This document shows, piece after piece, positions 45,885-56,320 of a stretch of DNA of 64,000 nucleotides (position 1 is the stretch's first letter; the number at the start of each line of letters is the position of its first letter). The notes below the pieces were generated by a model, which was not told where the DNA came from, made no database searches, and saw only the letters and a list, made by a program, of their open reading frames with translations. Position numbers and translations under genes: made by a program. Origin of the DNA: Prevotella sp. Its GTDB lineage: Bacteria > Bacteroidota > Bacteroidia > Bacteroidales > Bacteroidaceae. The stretch is from positions 46,441 through 110,440 of the forward strand of contig JAFTGH010000002.1 of NCBI GenBank assembly GCA_017458005.1, read 5' to 3'.

Positions 45885-48800
45885 AAGAAAGGAAACCTCT
45901 GATCGTCTATAAGGCAAGTGCCGGTAGTGGTAAGACATTCACCCTTGCCACCGAGTATATCAAACTGCTGGTCGTTAATCCTTTGAATTATCGTGCCATC
46001 CTCGCCGTCACCTTCACCAACAAGGCGACGGAGGAGATGAAGATGCGTATCCTCAGTCAGTTGTATGGTATCTGGAAACAACTTCCCGACTCAGAGAGTT
46101 ATGCCCGCAAGGTGACGGACGAGACTGGGCTATCCGCTGAACTGGTGCGGCAAAGAGCAGGTGACGCCCTCCATCTGCTCCTCCACAACTATCATAGTTT
46201 CAGGGTTGAGACTATCGACGCCTTCTTCCAGAGTGTGCTCCGCAATCTTGCAAGAGAGTTGGAGTTGACGGCAAACCTGCGTGTAGGACTGAGTGGCGAT
46301 CAAGCGGAGGAGATGGCTGTCGACCAGATCATCGACCACCTCAAACATACTGATGTCATCCTGCAATGGTTGCTCCATTATATTATGGATAGTCTGAGCG
46401 AGGACCGCAGTTGGAGCAACAGTGACGAGAAGAAATCCAGTTTCATTCGTGAGATCAAGCACTTCGGAAAGACCATCTTCCGTGACTATTATAAAGAGCA
46501 TCGCCAACTCCTCAACGAGAAAATGGCTGAGGACGGATTCTTTGAGCAATACTCCCAGACGCTTCGCCAAATGCGAGACTCCGCCAAGGAGCGGATGCTG
46601 ACAATCGGTGAGTCGTATTTCGACACCTTAGAGCAAGAGGGACTCGCCGTGGCTGATATCAAGAATGGAGCCCGTGGTGTCTCTGGCTTCTTCCAGAAAA
46701 TCAGGAACGGACAGTTCGACCCGTCTATCCTCAACACCACAGCACTCAAGGCTTTGGACGCACCTGAGAATTGGTATAAGAAAGACCATGCTCGTGCGGA
46801 AGAACTCCACGTGTTGGCTGACCAAGTGTTCATTCCGATGCTCCGCTACGCCATGGAGGAACGGGAACGACAATGGAGGCTCTACCAGTCGGCACATCTG
46901 ACACTGAGCCATCTGAACAACCTTCGCCTTCTCGGGACTATTGAGCAGAAAGTGAAGGAGATCAACGATGACGCGAATGTCTTCCTGCTAGGCAACACCC
47001 AGCACCTGCTCCATGCGCTTATACAGGATAGCGATACCCCGTTTATCTTCGAGAAGATTGGCGCGCAACTCCATCACATCATGATTGACGAGTTTCAGGA
47101 TACCAGTACCGTGCAATGGCAGAATTTCAAGGTGCTGATACAGGAGTGTATGAGTCATGAGGGCTCTAAGAACCTCATCGTGGGTGATGTGAAACAAAGT
47201 GTCTACCGCTGGCGCTCTGGTGACTGGCGCTTGCTGAATAACATCGAGCAACAGTTCTCCGAGCAAATGATGGAGGTGAAGTCGCTACAGACCAACTATC
47301 GCTCGGAGCGTAACATCATCACCTTCAATAACGCTTTCTTCAATCAGGCGGCACTCTTGGAGCACCGTCAACTGAGTGAGCAGAACGAGAAAGGAGCGCA
47401 ACAGTTAAACAGTGCCTATGCGGATGTGAGCCAGTCGACTCCCGACCATCAGAAGACCGACGGCTATGTGGAGGTTCGCTTACTGCCTGCCACTGATTAT
47501 CAGGAACACACCTTATTATATATAAAGGACACCGTCAGTATGTTGCTGAGTCAAGGAGTCGCTACCAACGATATCGCTATCCTTGTCAGGACGAATGATA
47601 TCATCACCCTTATCGCCAACTACTTCGCAGAGGAGATGCCCGAGGTGACGATTGTGAGTGACGAGGCTTTCCGTCTGGACTCCTCTGTTGCCGTCTTGTT
47701 GCTGATTGACGCCCTCCATCTGCTTACCCATCCTGCCGACAGTCTTGCCAAGGCACGCATCATCAAATTCTATCACAAGTCAGTGTTGGGCGAGGACTCC
47801 ACAGATGCCACCTTGTTGCTGAAAACATTGGATGCCGACCAGTTGCTGCCCGAAGCCTATATCCGTCATTTTGACGACTTGCTGATGTTGCCACTCTATG
47901 AGTTGGTGGAACGCCTTTATGCCATCTTCGAACTACATCGACTGAAAGGTCAGAACGCCTATATCTGTGCCTTCTACGATTGTCTGACAGCGTTTACCAT
48001 CGACAACAGTACGGGGATTGACGCTTTCGTCGAGACTTGGGAGCAGGAGTTGCACAAGAAGACCATCCAGAGTGATGAACTTCAGGGAATCCGAATCCTG
48101 ACCATCCATAAGAGTAAGGGACTGGAGTATGACCACGTGCTGCTGCCCTTCTGTGACTGGAAGTTAGAGCGTGGAGAGACCATCTGGTGCGAGCCACAGG
48201 AAGCGCCCTTCAATGAACTCCCTGTCGCTCCCGTCGACTATGGGGAGAAGAAGATGATGGGAACTATCTATGAGCAGGACTATCTGAATGAGCACCTGCA
48301 ACTCACCGTCGACAACCTCAATCTGCTGTATGTCGCATTTACCAGAGCCTGCAAGAACCTCTTTGTCATAGGTAAAAGGAAGTCGAAGACGACCCGCTCT
48401 TTCCTGATAGAGCAAGTTCTTCCCGACTTGTCACTCGATGGCATGCTGCTGGAAGGAACAGAAGATGAGAAGGCGGAGATGATCTTCACTTACGGCAATC
48501 TCTGTCTGAGTCGGAAGACGGAGGGAAAACGTTCCAGTAATGTCTTCCTCCAACCGTCCGAGCAACTACCTGTTGAGTTGGAGGTGTTCAGCAACAAGAC
48601 GGAGTTCCGACAGAGCAACAAGAGTCGGGAGTTTATTGAGACTGACGGCGAGGAGCAAGTCCAGCAGGGATATATCAAGATGGGTAGCATCTTACACCAT
48701 GTGTTCTCCACCATCCGCACGACCGACGATATCAACACTGCCTTACAGCAGTTGGAGCAGGAGGGAATCCTCTATGACGAGGAGGTGACAGCAGCCAAGG

Positions 48801-49111
48801 TCACCACCCTACTCCGCAAGCGGTTGGAGGATCCTCGCGTCAGGGAGTGGTTCTCAGGGAAATGGTCGTTGTACAACGAATGCGCCATCCTCTTTACCGA
48901 TGCTGACGGGCATGTCATCGAGCGCCGACCAGACCGTGTGATGACTGATGGTAGCAAGATGGTTGTCGTCGATTTCAAGTTCGGTCATCCCAGAGAGGAG
49001 TATCAGGCGCAAGTCAAGGAGTATATGCGATTGCTCCAACAGATGGGACACGCTCAGGTCGAGGGCTACCTATGGTATGTATATAGTAATAAAATCGAGC
49101 CAGTAGTATGA
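45878..49111 (+). CDS. UvrD-type helicase-nuclease subunit, AddA/RecB-like
   Basis: This 1077-residue protein has Walker A ASAGSGKT at 13-20, UvrD motif Ia AVTFTNKATEEMK, motif II IDEFQDTS near 405, and motif VI-type VAFTRACKNLFV near 830. A C-terminal PD-(D/E)xK nuclease includes VVVDFKFG. It should work with the next gene product as the double-strand-break resection complex of Bacteroidetes. It overlaps both neighbours by a few bases. Confidence 0.88.
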   Translation: MVEERKPLIVYKASAGSGKTFTLATEYIKLLVVNPLNYRAILAVTFTNKATEEMKMRILSQLYGIWKQLPDSESYARKVTDETGLSAELVRQRAGDALHLLLHNYHSFRVETIDAFFQSVLRNLARELELTANLRVGLSGDQAEEMAVDQIIDHLKHTDVILQWLLHYIMDSLSEDRSWSNSDEKKSSFIREIKHFGKTIFRDYYKEHRQLLNEKMAEDGFFEQYSQTLRQMRDSAKERMLTIGESYFDTLEQEGLAVADIKNGARGVSGFFQKIRNGQFDPSILNTTALKALDAPENWYKKDHARAEELHVLADQVFIPMLRYAMEERERQWRLYQSAHLTLSHLNNLRLLGTIEQKVKEINDDANVFLLGNTQHLLHALIQDSDTPFIFEKIGAQLHHIMIDEFQDTSTVQWQNFKVLIQECMSHEGSKNLIVGDVKQSVYRWRSGDWRLLNNIEQQFSEQMMEVKSLQTNYRSERNIITFNNAFFNQAALLEHRQLSEQNEKGAQQLNSAYADVSQSTPDHQKTDGYVEVRLLPATDYQEHTLLYIKDTVSMLLSQGVATNDIAILVRTNDIITLIANYFAEEMPEVTIVSDEAFRLDSSVAVLLLIDALHLLTHPADSLAKARIIKFYHKSVLGEDSTDATLLLKTLDADQLLPEAYIRHFDDLLMLPLYELVERLYAIFELHRLKGQNAYICAFYDCLTAFTIDNSTGIDAFVETWEQELHKKTIQSDELQGIRILTIHKSKGLEYDHVLLPFCDWKLERGETIWCEPQEAPFNELPVAPVDYGEKKMMGTIYEQDYLNEHLQLTVDNLNLLYVAFTRACKNLFVIGKRKSKTTRSFLIEQVLPDLSLDGMLLEGTEDEKAEMIFTYGNLCLSRKTEGKRSSNVFLQPSEQLPVELEVFSNKTEFRQSNKSREFIETDGEEQVQQGYIKMGSILHHVFSTIRTTDDINTALQQLEQEGILYDEEVTAAKVTTLLRKRLEDPRVREWFSGKWSLYNECAILFTDADGHVIERRPDRVMTDGSKMVVVDFKFGHPREEYQAQVKEYMRLLQQMGHAQVEGYLWYVYSNKIEPVV

Positions 49112-51864
49112 GAACATTCTTAGAATATGTAGCCGAGGATATCATCCGGAAGTACGGTCATGACTTGTCACGTACCGCTATCGTTTTTCCCAACAAGCGA
49201 GCATCGCTTTTCATTAACGACTATCTGGCACGACAGGCAGGGTGTCCGATATGGAGTCCTGTATATATCACGATCAGCGACCTGTTCCGCTCCCATGCCC
49301 AACGTACCGTTGCTGATCCCATCAAACTGGTGTGCGACCTCTACCAGTCGTTTGTGAGATGCACGGATATAGACGAGACGCTTGACCGCTTCTATGGATG
49401 GGGGCAACTGCTTCTCGCCGATTTCGATGATATCGACAAGAACATGGCGGATGCCGATAAGGTGTTTGCCAACTTACGGGATATCCATGAGTTGGATGAT
49501 ATCAGTTACCTCACGGAGGAGCAGCGAGCCATCATCCGACAGTTCTTCAGTAACTTCTCAGAAGACCATAACAGTGAACTGAAAGAGCGCTTCCTGAAAC
49601 TGTGGAGTCATTTCGCGGATATCTACCATGACTTCAACAACCGACTGGAGAGGCAGCAACTTGCCTATGAGGGCGCACTCTATCGGCAAGTGGTGGAGGA
49701 TGAGCAACTGACTTTCGAGTATGACCGTTATCTCTTTGTCGGCTTCAATCTCTTACACAAGGTGGAGCAACGACTCTTCAGACGACTCCAGCAAGAGGGA
49801 AAGGCTTTCTTCTATTGGGACTTCGACCATTACTACATGCAACAGCATGAGGCAGGGCATTATATCTCCCAATACCTGGGGATATTCCCTAATGAGTTGG
49901 ATTCCCAGCAAGACAGTATCTACCGACAATTCCAACAGCCCAAGGAGATTACCTATATCTCTGCTCCTACAGAGAATATTCAGGCACACTATATCAGCAC
50001 ATGGCTGAGGGAGAAACAACGTTATGCCGATGGCAGACGTACCGCCATCCTGCTGTGTGACGAGCAACTGCTGCCTGTAGTGATACACTGTATACCCACA
50101 GAAGTGGAGAAGGCGAATATCACGACAGGTTATCCTTTGTCACAGACACCCTCTGCCTCGTTGGTCAATCTGCTGATGGCACTTCAGACAGGCGGCTATC
50201 GCCCTCGACTGATGACAGCCATTCGCAGGCATCCCTATTCGAGATACATCCCAGACGAACTACTAGACAGTTGTCAAGCAGAGGGTATTTTCCAGACAGA
50301 GACGGTGTTAAGGTGGATGGCACATGTCTTCCAGCATATCGCGCAGCAGGCTCACCAAGAGGACTCCGCAGACTCTTTGCGGGAGGAGTCTCTGTTCCGC
50401 ACCTATACCCTCATCAACCGCCTGACAGGTTTAGTGGGCAGTGGCGACCTGCAAGTCGACTTGTCGACACTCCAGCGATTGCTTCATCAGTTGATACAGT
50501 CTACCTCCATCCCCTTCCATGGAGAACCAGCCGAGGGTATCCAGGTGATGGGCGTGTTAGAGTCGCGTAACTTGGATTTCGACCATGTACTGATACTCTC
50601 GTGTAATGAGGGGAATATGCCAAAAGGTATCAACGACAGTTCGTTTATACCCCACAGTCTCCGTAAGGCGTATGAGTTGACGACTATCGACCATAAGACT
50701 GCTATCTACGCATACTATTTCCATCGCATCCTGCAAAGGGCATCGGACATCACCTTGGTCTACAATAACGCCACTGATGACGGGCATACGGGCGAGATGA
50801 GTCGTTTCATGTTACAACTTCTGGTGGAGAGCGGACACCCTATCCGACAGTATTCTCTCAAGGCAGGGCAACAGTCTGCAAGGCGAAACGTTGAGCCTAT
50901 CGAGAAGGACACTGCGGTGATGGATATCCTAATGGACCGTTTCACCAAGAGACCAGATACCGACCATGCCCTGTTGACTCCTACGGCAATCAATACCTAT
51001 CGCCGTTGTCAGTTGAGTTTCTTCTATCGGTATGTGGGAGGACTCAAAGAACTGGATGACGAGGAACTGCAAATCGACGATCGTATCTTCGGACTGGTGT
51101 TCCATGCTGCCGCCCAGCATCTCTATGAGCAGATGATGCGTCAGGGACATCGCATAGAGAAGGCGCAGATACAGCAAGTGCTACAGTCGAAAGTCGCTAT
51201 TGAGATGGCTGTCGATAAGGCTTTTAGGGAGCAGATGCCCCAGATGAGGGAGTACAACGGCTTACAACTGATTAACCGTGAGGTGATCATCCATTATGTC
51301 CGACAATTATTGGAGATAGACTTACAACTGGCTCCGTTTACTATCTACGCCTTGGAGTATGAGGTCATTCACGATTGGACGGTTCATCAGGGTGACAAGA
51401 CTTTCACCACGACGATAGGTGGAAGTATCGACCGCTTGGATGCTGTCATGACAGACCAACAGGAGCGAATCCGTGTGATTGACTATAAGACGGGAGGCGG
51501 GAAACTCACTGCCTTGCCTAACGTGGAGAGCATCTTTGAGAGCAACGAGTCACATCAAGGATACTATCTCCAGACCTTATTATATAGTAGTATTGTGCGG
51601 GAGGATGAGAGGATAAATCCCGACCGTCTGCCTGTCTGTCCTGCCCTGCTCTTCATCCAGCATTCGGCAGGAGAGCACTACGACCCTACCCTGTTGTTTG
51701 GAAAAGAGAGGATCACTGATGTACAACCCTTCATCCAACCCTTTAGGGAGATGTTGCGTAACTGCATTGACGAACTGTTCAATCAGGCTGTTCCCTTTAG
51801 TCCTGTAGAGGACTTGAAGAACTGTCGCAATTGTCCTTATGCGCAATTGTGTGGAAGAGAATAA
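49108..51864 (+). CDS. PD-(D/E)xK nuclease subunit, AddB-like
   Basis: This 918-residue partner has an inactive helicase-like body (VMGVLESRNLDFDHVLIL region) and a C-terminal nuclease with IRVIDYKTGGGKL. One Cys in TYRRCQLSFFYRY (about 633) and three in NCRNCPYAQLCG at the end fit the four-Cys iron-sulfur staple of AddB nucleases. It overlaps addA by 4 nt (ATGA). The MFS gene converges 9 bp beyond. Confidence 0.87.
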   Translation: MRTFLEYVAEDIIRKYGHDLSRTAIVFPNKRASLFINDYLARQAGCPIWSPVYITISDLFRSHAQRTVADPIKLVCDLYQSFVRCTDIDETLDRFYGWGQLLLADFDDIDKNMADADKVFANLRDIHELDDISYLTEEQRAIIRQFFSNFSEDHNSELKERFLKLWSHFADIYHDFNNRLERQQLAYEGALYRQVVEDEQLTFEYDRYLFVGFNLLHKVEQRLFRRLQQEGKAFFYWDFDHYYMQQHEAGHYISQYLGIFPNELDSQQDSIYRQFQQPKEITYISAPTENIQAHYISTWLREKQRYADGRRTAILLCDEQLLPVVIHCIPTEVEKANITTGYPLSQTPSASLVNLLMALQTGGYRPRLMTAIRRHPYSRYIPDELLDSCQAEGIFQTETVLRWMAHVFQHIAQQAHQEDSADSLREESLFRTYTLINRLTGLVGSGDLQVDLSTLQRLLHQLIQSTSIPFHGEPAEGIQVMGVLESRNLDFDHVLILSCNEGNMPKGINDSSFIPHSLRKAYELTTIDHKTAIYAYYFHRILQRASDITLVYNNATDDGHTGEMSRFMLQLLVESGHPIRQYSLKAGQQSARRNVEPIEKDTAVMDILMDRFTKRPDTDHALLTPTAINTYRRCQLSFFYRYVGGLKELDDEELQIDDRIFGLVFHAAAQHLYEQMMRQGHRIEKAQIQQVLQSKVAIEMAVDKAFREQMPQMREYNGLQLINREVIIHYVRQLLEIDLQLAPFTIYALEYEVIHDWTVHQGDKTFTTTIGGSIDRLDAVMTDQQERIRVIDYKTGGGKLTALPNVESIFESNESHQGYYLQTLLYSSIVREDERINPDRLPVCPALLFIQHSAGEHYDPTLLFGKERITDVQPFIQPFREMLRNCIDELFNQAVPFSPVEDLKNCRNCPYAQLCGRE

Positions 51865-51873
51865 AAGGAGGGT

Positions 51874-53052
51874 CTAACGGTTCTTATGGCTCATAAACCA
51901 TGTGTGGGTCACTCCGTTATACATGGCTAACGCCACGATGGCTGAGCCTAACGCCAATAGCATCATGCCAAACGGCAACAGGTCGGAGAAGATATAAGGG
52001 AGCCCGACGCCTAGGGCAAGACCTGTTTCCCAGGCAAGCGTGAATGTACTCTGTGAGGTGCCGCGCTGACAGTGGCGACTCAATTTGATGAAGAACAGCA
52101 GAAAGCGTGAGCCTATAATGCCTGCCGCCATTCCGACAAAGGTCGACGAGATATAGTCTGCCGTCTCTGTCGGATGAGTAAGCATCAACAGTAATGCCGC
52201 TATCAAAAGGATCAGTCCTGTCACCACCTCGCTCTTCAGTTCTGCGTCACGGAACACAAAACGCTGGGCTAAAAGGGCAAACAGGAATCCCACCATCATC
52301 ATACCGAAATCAACTACAGAGTCCATCATGCTGATGATAATACCCAATGAAAGGGAGATCAACAGCAGGTTCAGGAACAGCATCCCGCCTTGGTTCAAGA
52401 TGAAACGGTCACAACTGAAGATATGGACATGGTCTTCTGGCGTGCGGAAGGGGAAATCTATCATCCTGATCAATAACAAGGCGACTGCGGCACTTCCCAT
52501 AGATGCCAGGATAACCGACTCGAAGCCCCATTGACTCATGACAACGACACCAGCCAAAGGACCTAATGACAAGGCAAAACGCCCAAACCATGAGGCACTG
52601 TGGTTGGCTTCCGTTCTTTGGAATGACTCACAGGTGTCGATGACCAGTGTACTGGCAAGTACCATCTGTGCCAGTCCAAACAAGGCACCCAACACAAAAC
52701 GTTGAAGGAGTATCAGCCAGAACTCTGCGAACTCACTCTTCAACGTGTCGATATACCACAGCATCCCCTGACAGGCTATCAGTCCGATAATCGCCCAAAG
52801 GCAAACCTTGTTACGACGATAATGCTGTACAAGATACGAGACAAAAGGACCGAGCAGGTAGAGTCCCAAAGCGAACACACCCATCGACAATCCTGTCTCC
52901 ATCTGCGAGAAATTCTCCTCTTGTGTTAGCCAGATGGGTAAGACGGGAATGAGCATGTAGACTGACAACGACAGCAACAGATTGGCAATGGCTAACTGCC
53001 AAAACTCCCGATGCCAGAGTTTGATATGTACAGGTGTGTTCTGACTGTTCAT
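51874..53052 (-). CDS. Major facilitator superfamily transporter
   Basis: This 392-residue protein has about 12 membrane segments. The first reads AIANLLLSLSVYMLIPVLPIW, a common start of drug or solute efflux MFS proteins. The substrate is unknown. It directly abuts panB (no gap) and is the last gene of HAD-panB-MFS, which hints at pantothenate or a related metabolite but does not prove it. Confidence 0.85.
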   Translation of the reverse strand: MNSQNTPVHIKLWHREFWQLAIANLLLSLSVYMLIPVLPIWLTQEENFSQMETGLSMGVFALGLYLLGPFVSYLVQHYRRNKVCLWAIIGLIACQGMLWYIDTLKSEFAEFWLILLQRFVLGALFGLAQMVLASTLVIDTCESFQRTEANHSASWFGRFALSLGPLAGVVVMSQWGFESVILASMGSAAVALLLIRMIDFPFRTPEDHVHIFSCDRFILNQGGMLFLNLLLISLSLGIIISMMDSVVDFGMMMVGFLFALLAQRFVFRDAELKSEVVTGLILLIAALLLMLTHPTETADYISSTFVGMAAGIIGSRFLLFFIKLSRHCQRGTSQSTFTLAWETGLALGVGLPYIFSDLLPFGMMLLALGSAIVALAMYNGVTHTWFMSHKNR

Positions 53053-53874
53053 TTAGTAGGATTCACTTTCGTTAGGGAAGTCACCGCTCTTCACGTCAGA
53101 GACATAATTGCCGATGGCATCCGTCATAACCGTGTTCAAATCAGCATAGCGACGCAGGAAACGAGGAGAGAAACCGTTTGTCATGCCCAGCATATCGGCA
53201 ACGACCAGAATCTGTCCGTCTGTTCCATTACCTGCTCCAATGCCTATCGTAGGAACACTAATCTCTCTTGATACCTCTGCGGCAAGTTTGGCGGGCACTT
53301 TCTCCAGTGTGACGGCAAAGCATCCTATCTCGGCAAGTAACTTCGCGTCCGACATCAGTTTGTCAGCCTCCTCTTGCTCTTTGGCACGGACAGCGTATGT
53401 GCCAAACTTATTGATGCTCTGTGGTGTCAGTCCTAAGTGTCCCATCACAGGAATACCTGCGTCCAGAATACGCTTCACTGTATCGGCAATCTCTGCGCCA
53501 CCCTCCAGTTTCAGGGCATCACAACCGCTCTCCTTCATGATGCGGATGGCATTGCCCACACCCTCGGCGGCATTCACCTGATAGGAGCCGAAAGGCATGT
53601 CGCATACCACCAAGGCACGATTGACGGCACGTGCCACTGAGCGGGCATGATAGATCATCTGGTCTACTGTCATCGGCAGTGTGGTCTGATTACCTGCCAT
53701 CACGTTTGAGGCAGAGTCACCTATCAAGATACCGTCTATTCCGGCACGGTCGACGATGCCTGCGGTAGTGAAGTCATAGGAGGTCAACATGGAGATTTTC
53801 TCTCCTTTCTGTTTCATCTCTATAAAACGATGCGTGGTCACCTTACGTGAGTCACTGACTAAATAGCCTGCCAT
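53053..53874 (-). CDS. panB: 3-methyl-2-oxobutanoate hydroxymethyltransferase
   Basis: This 273-residue enzyme makes ketopantoate for coenzyme A synthesis. Family motifs are [22 protein letters not shown] (metal Asp), [15 protein letters not shown] and [11 protein letters not shown]. The length is normal. panC and panD are not in the window. It follows the HAD gene by 4 bp. Confidence 0.95.
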   Translation of the reverse strand: MAGYLVSDSRKVTTHRFIEMKQKGEKISMLTSYDFTTAGIVDRAGIDGILIGDSASNVMAGNQTTLPMTVDQMIYHARSVARAVNRALVVCDMPFGSYQVNAAEGVGNAIRIMKESGCDALKLEGGAEIADTVKRILDAGIPVMGHLGLTPQSINKFGTYAVRAKEQEEADKLMSDAKLLAEIGCFAVTLEKVPAKLAAEVSREISVPTIGIGAGNGTDGQILVVADMLGMTNGFSPRFLRRYADLNTVMTDAIGNYVSDVKSGDFPNESESY

Positions 53875-53878
53875 ATTC

Positions 53879-54502
53879 CTATATTTTAAAGTTTTTATAA
53901 TCCTTGATTACCTGGTCGCAAAGTGGGGCTATCGCATCTGCGGCATTCGTAGTGGCAAGTCCCACAACGGTCATCCCTGCTGCCCTACCCGATTTCAGAC
54001 CGTTGAAACTATCCTCAAAGACCACACACTCGTCTGGTTGTGCCTGAAAACGGGCTGCCGCTTTCAGATAACAGTCGGGATGTGGCTTGGAGTATTCAAA
54101 GTCCTCGGAGGTCAAGATGGCGTCAAACAACGATTTGAATTCTGGATGTTTCCGATAAACACTCTGCATCTTCTCTTGGTTGGAACTAGTCACTACTGCT
54201 GTCTTAACCCCTTGCTTTCGCAAATCAGTAATAAAATCCTCGAAACCAGCAATATACAGATAGTCCATATCTCGCTCAAAGGCATTCAGCCGCTGGGTGA
54301 GTAATGGACGAATTTCTGCCAGTTCTCCATTAAACCAAAGGTCGTAAATCTGGTCAAGGGTTTGTCCTTTGATCTCGTGCTCCAGTCCTGGATGCTCGGG
54401 ATGAAACTCCCTGCACTGCGCTCCCCAGAACACCGTATATTGCGGTTCTGTGTCGAACACAACACCATCCAAGTCAAACAATGCTGCTTTTATCTTCTCC
54501 AT
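53879..54502 (-). CDS. HAD-superfamily phosphatase, beta-phosphoglucomutase-like
   Basis: This 207-residue protein has the HAD nucleophile motif [12 protein letters not shown] (Asp10, Asp12 from the chosen start). Later come VVTSSNQEK (motif II), [11 protein letters not shown] (motif III Lys) and VFEDSFNG (motif IV). The substrate is unknown. The start is ATG 54502; the longer frame to 54514 runs into the promoter box. Confidence 0.87.
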   Translation of the reverse strand: MEKIKAALFDLDGVVFDTEPQYTVFWGAQCREFHPEHPGLEHEIKGQTLDQIYDLWFNGELAEIRPLLTQRLNAFERDMDYLYIAGFEDFITDLRKQGVKTAVVTSSNQEKMQSVYRKHPEFKSLFDAILTSEDFEYSKPHPDCYLKAAARFQAQPDECVVFEDSFNGLKSGRAAGMTVVGLATTNAADAIAPLCDQVIKDYKNFKI

Positions 54503-54511
54503 TTCGGGGTG

Positions 54512-54543
54512 CAAAGGTAGTGCAAATCGAGTGAAATACCAAA
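54512..54543 (-). promoter_or_regulatory. Promoter of the HAD-panB-MFS unit
   Basis: On the minus strand TTTG (54540-54543), a 20-nt spacer and TACCTTTG (54512-54519) match the consensus. The ATG follows after 9 nt. Confidence 0.82.
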
Positions 54544-54558
54544 TTTTATTTGATATTT

Positions 54559-55479
54559 CTATTCTGAACCGATATAGAGGAATATCATTCCCAACAGCAC
54601 TAACGCCAAGTCGACAGCCTTAGCCTTGAGGTTCTTCTCATGGAAGAATGCGGCTCCGAAGAGGAAACTGACAATCACGCTACCACGACGGATCATCGAG
54701 ACAATAGAGATCATAGCGGCAGGTAGCGACAGCGAATAGAAATACAAGAAGTCGGCAGCCGACAGGAAGAGGCTGACACCAATGATAGACCAATGCCAAT
54801 GGAAGGGTGTTGTCTCATGGTGCTTGGGCCACCAGAGCAGTAGCAGCATGGCAAGCATCATCACACACTGATAGAGGTTATACCACGACTGCACCATCAT
54901 ACGGTCGAGTCCCACGCCCCCACTCTCCACTGGTGCCATCAGGTATTTGTCATAGAGTCCACTGACGGCACCAAGGGCTGCCGCTCCGACAATCATCCAT
55001 ATCCAATGGTCGTGCTTGAAGTCAATGCCCTCTTTCTTACCACTCTTGCTGAGCATCAGGAAAGAGATGACGGCAAGCAGCACACCAATCCATTGCCAGA
55101 TGTTCAATCGCTCACCGAACACCAGCAAGGCTCCTACCAGCACCATCACAGGACGAGTGGCATTGATAGGTCCCACGATTGTCAGTGGCAGGTGTTTCAT
55201 TCCAAAATAGCCTAGCAGCCAACTGCTTAAGACGATGACCGATTTCAAGACAATGTACTTATGCATCTCCCAACCTCCTGCGGCAACATGGAAGATGGAG
55301 TTGTCGAGCAGTTGCGTGCTACCACTCAACAGGATAAACGGCAGGAAGATGAATGAAGAGAAAAGCGTGTTCAGAAACAAGACAGGTATGACCGCATTCT
55401 CCTTCAATGCCTGCTTCTTAAAAGAGTCATAGCAGCCCAACAATGCTGCCGACATAAATGCCAATATTAACCAAGTCAT
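54559..55479 (-). CDS. DMT/EamA-type membrane transporter
   Basis: This 306-residue protein has ten hydrophobic segments in two EamA halves. The second half begins near residue 155, and GPINATRPVMVLVGALLVFGERL is the first-half signature. The substrate is unknown. It starts 1 bp after the truA stop on the same strand, so it is co-transcribed with truA. Confidence 0.85.
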   Translation of the reverse strand: MTWLILAFMSAALLGCYDSFKKQALKENAVIPVLFLNTLFSSFIFLPFILLSGSTQLLDNSIFHVAAGGWEMHKYIVLKSVIVLSSWLLGYFGMKHLPLTIVGPINATRPVMVLVGALLVFGERLNIWQWIGVLLAVISFLMLSKSGKKEGIDFKHDHWIWMIVGAAALGAVSGLYDKYLMAPVESGGVGLDRMMVQSWYNLYQCVMMLAMLLLLWWPKHHETTPFHWHWSIIGVSLFLSAADFLYFYSLSLPAAMISIVSMIRRGSVIVSFLFGAAFFHEKNLKAKAVDLALVLLGMIFLYIGSE

Positions 55480-55480
55480 C

Positions 55481-56218
55481 TCAAATCTCGTTATATCGAA
55501 CCTCCTCTAAGCACAACGCCAATGCTGGCATCGACTCTCCAGCCTGTGTCCTGCGCCCTCCTTTAATCACATCCCTAAACTCGTCGAGGGTCATACGGTG
55601 GCGACCCACCTCTATCAGCGTACCCACCACGGCACGAACCATGTTACGCAGGAAACGGTTTGCGGTAATCTCAAAATACCATGCGTCATCTGCTGTCTGG
55701 TGCCATTGTGCGGCAGTCACATGACAGATCGTTGTCTTCACGTCACTGCCAGCCTTGCAGAAAGCGCCGAAGTCCTCATACTCCATTAAGATACGTGCCG
55801 CCTCGTTCATCAAAGGAAAGTCGAGCACATAATGCGTCTCCAGCGAGAAATGACGAAGGAAAGGATTCTTCCTGGTATGGATATAGTAATGATAGGTACG
55901 CGCAATGGCAGAGAAACGGGCATGCATCTCCGGGGCAACCTGCTCCACCCTGTCGACACTAATGTCCTGAGGCAATACCCCATTGAGTTTCTTCGCCAGT
56001 GTCTCTGGCTCGAAAGTCACCTCTGTGTCAAAGTGGGCTGCCATCTGTCGGGCATGTACACCAGTGTCTGTTCTGCCAGCACCAGTCACACTGACATCTT
56101 CTCTCAGCAGCAATGACAATGCACGTTGCAGTTCTGCCTGCACCGTATTCCCATTGGGTTGCAACTGCCATCCATGGTAGTTCGTCCCATCGTAACTAAA
56201 CCAGACGAAATATCTCAT
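55481..56218 (-). CDS. truA: tRNA pseudouridine(38-40) synthase
   Basis: This 245-residue enzyme modifies the anticodon stem of many tRNAs. The catalytic Asp51 is in GAGRTDTGVHA, and FSYDGTNYHGWQLQ opens the protein. FLRNMVRAVVGTLIEVG is also conserved. The start ATG 56218 is 9 nt after a promoter box; the frame to 56230 would begin inside it. Confidence 0.95.
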   Translation of the reverse strand: MRYFVWFSYDGTNYHGWQLQPNGNTVQAELQRALSLLLREDVSVTGAGRTDTGVHARQMAAHFDTEVTFEPETLAKKLNGVLPQDISVDRVEQVAPEMHARFSAIARTYHYYIHTRKNPFLRHFSLETHYVLDFPLMNEAARILMEYEDFGAFCKAGSDVKTTICHVTAAQWHQTADDAWYFEITANRFLRNMVRAVVGTLIEVGRHRMTLDEFRDVIKGGRRTQAGESMPALALCLEEVRYNEI

Positions 56219-56227
56219 TTCAGGGTG

Positions 56228-56259
56228 CAAAGTTAGTGCAAATCAAACGAAATAACAAA
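56228..56259 (-). promoter_or_regulatory. truA promoter
   Basis: On the minus strand TTTG (56256-56259), a 20-nt spacer and TAACTTTG (56228-56235) match the consensus. It abuts the divergent susC promoter. Confidence 0.82.
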
Positions 56260-56265
56260 TTTATT

Positions 56266-56296
56266 TTTGCGTTTTATACATTTTCTTGTATCTTTG
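56266..56296 (+). promoter_or_regulatory. Promoter of the SusC/SusD pair
   Basis: TTTG (56266-56269), a 19-nt spacer and TATCTTTG (56289-56296) match the consensus. The ATG follows after 24 nt. Confidence 0.82.
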
Positions 56297-56320
56297 CAAA
56301 AACAAGTATAGAAGTTACCT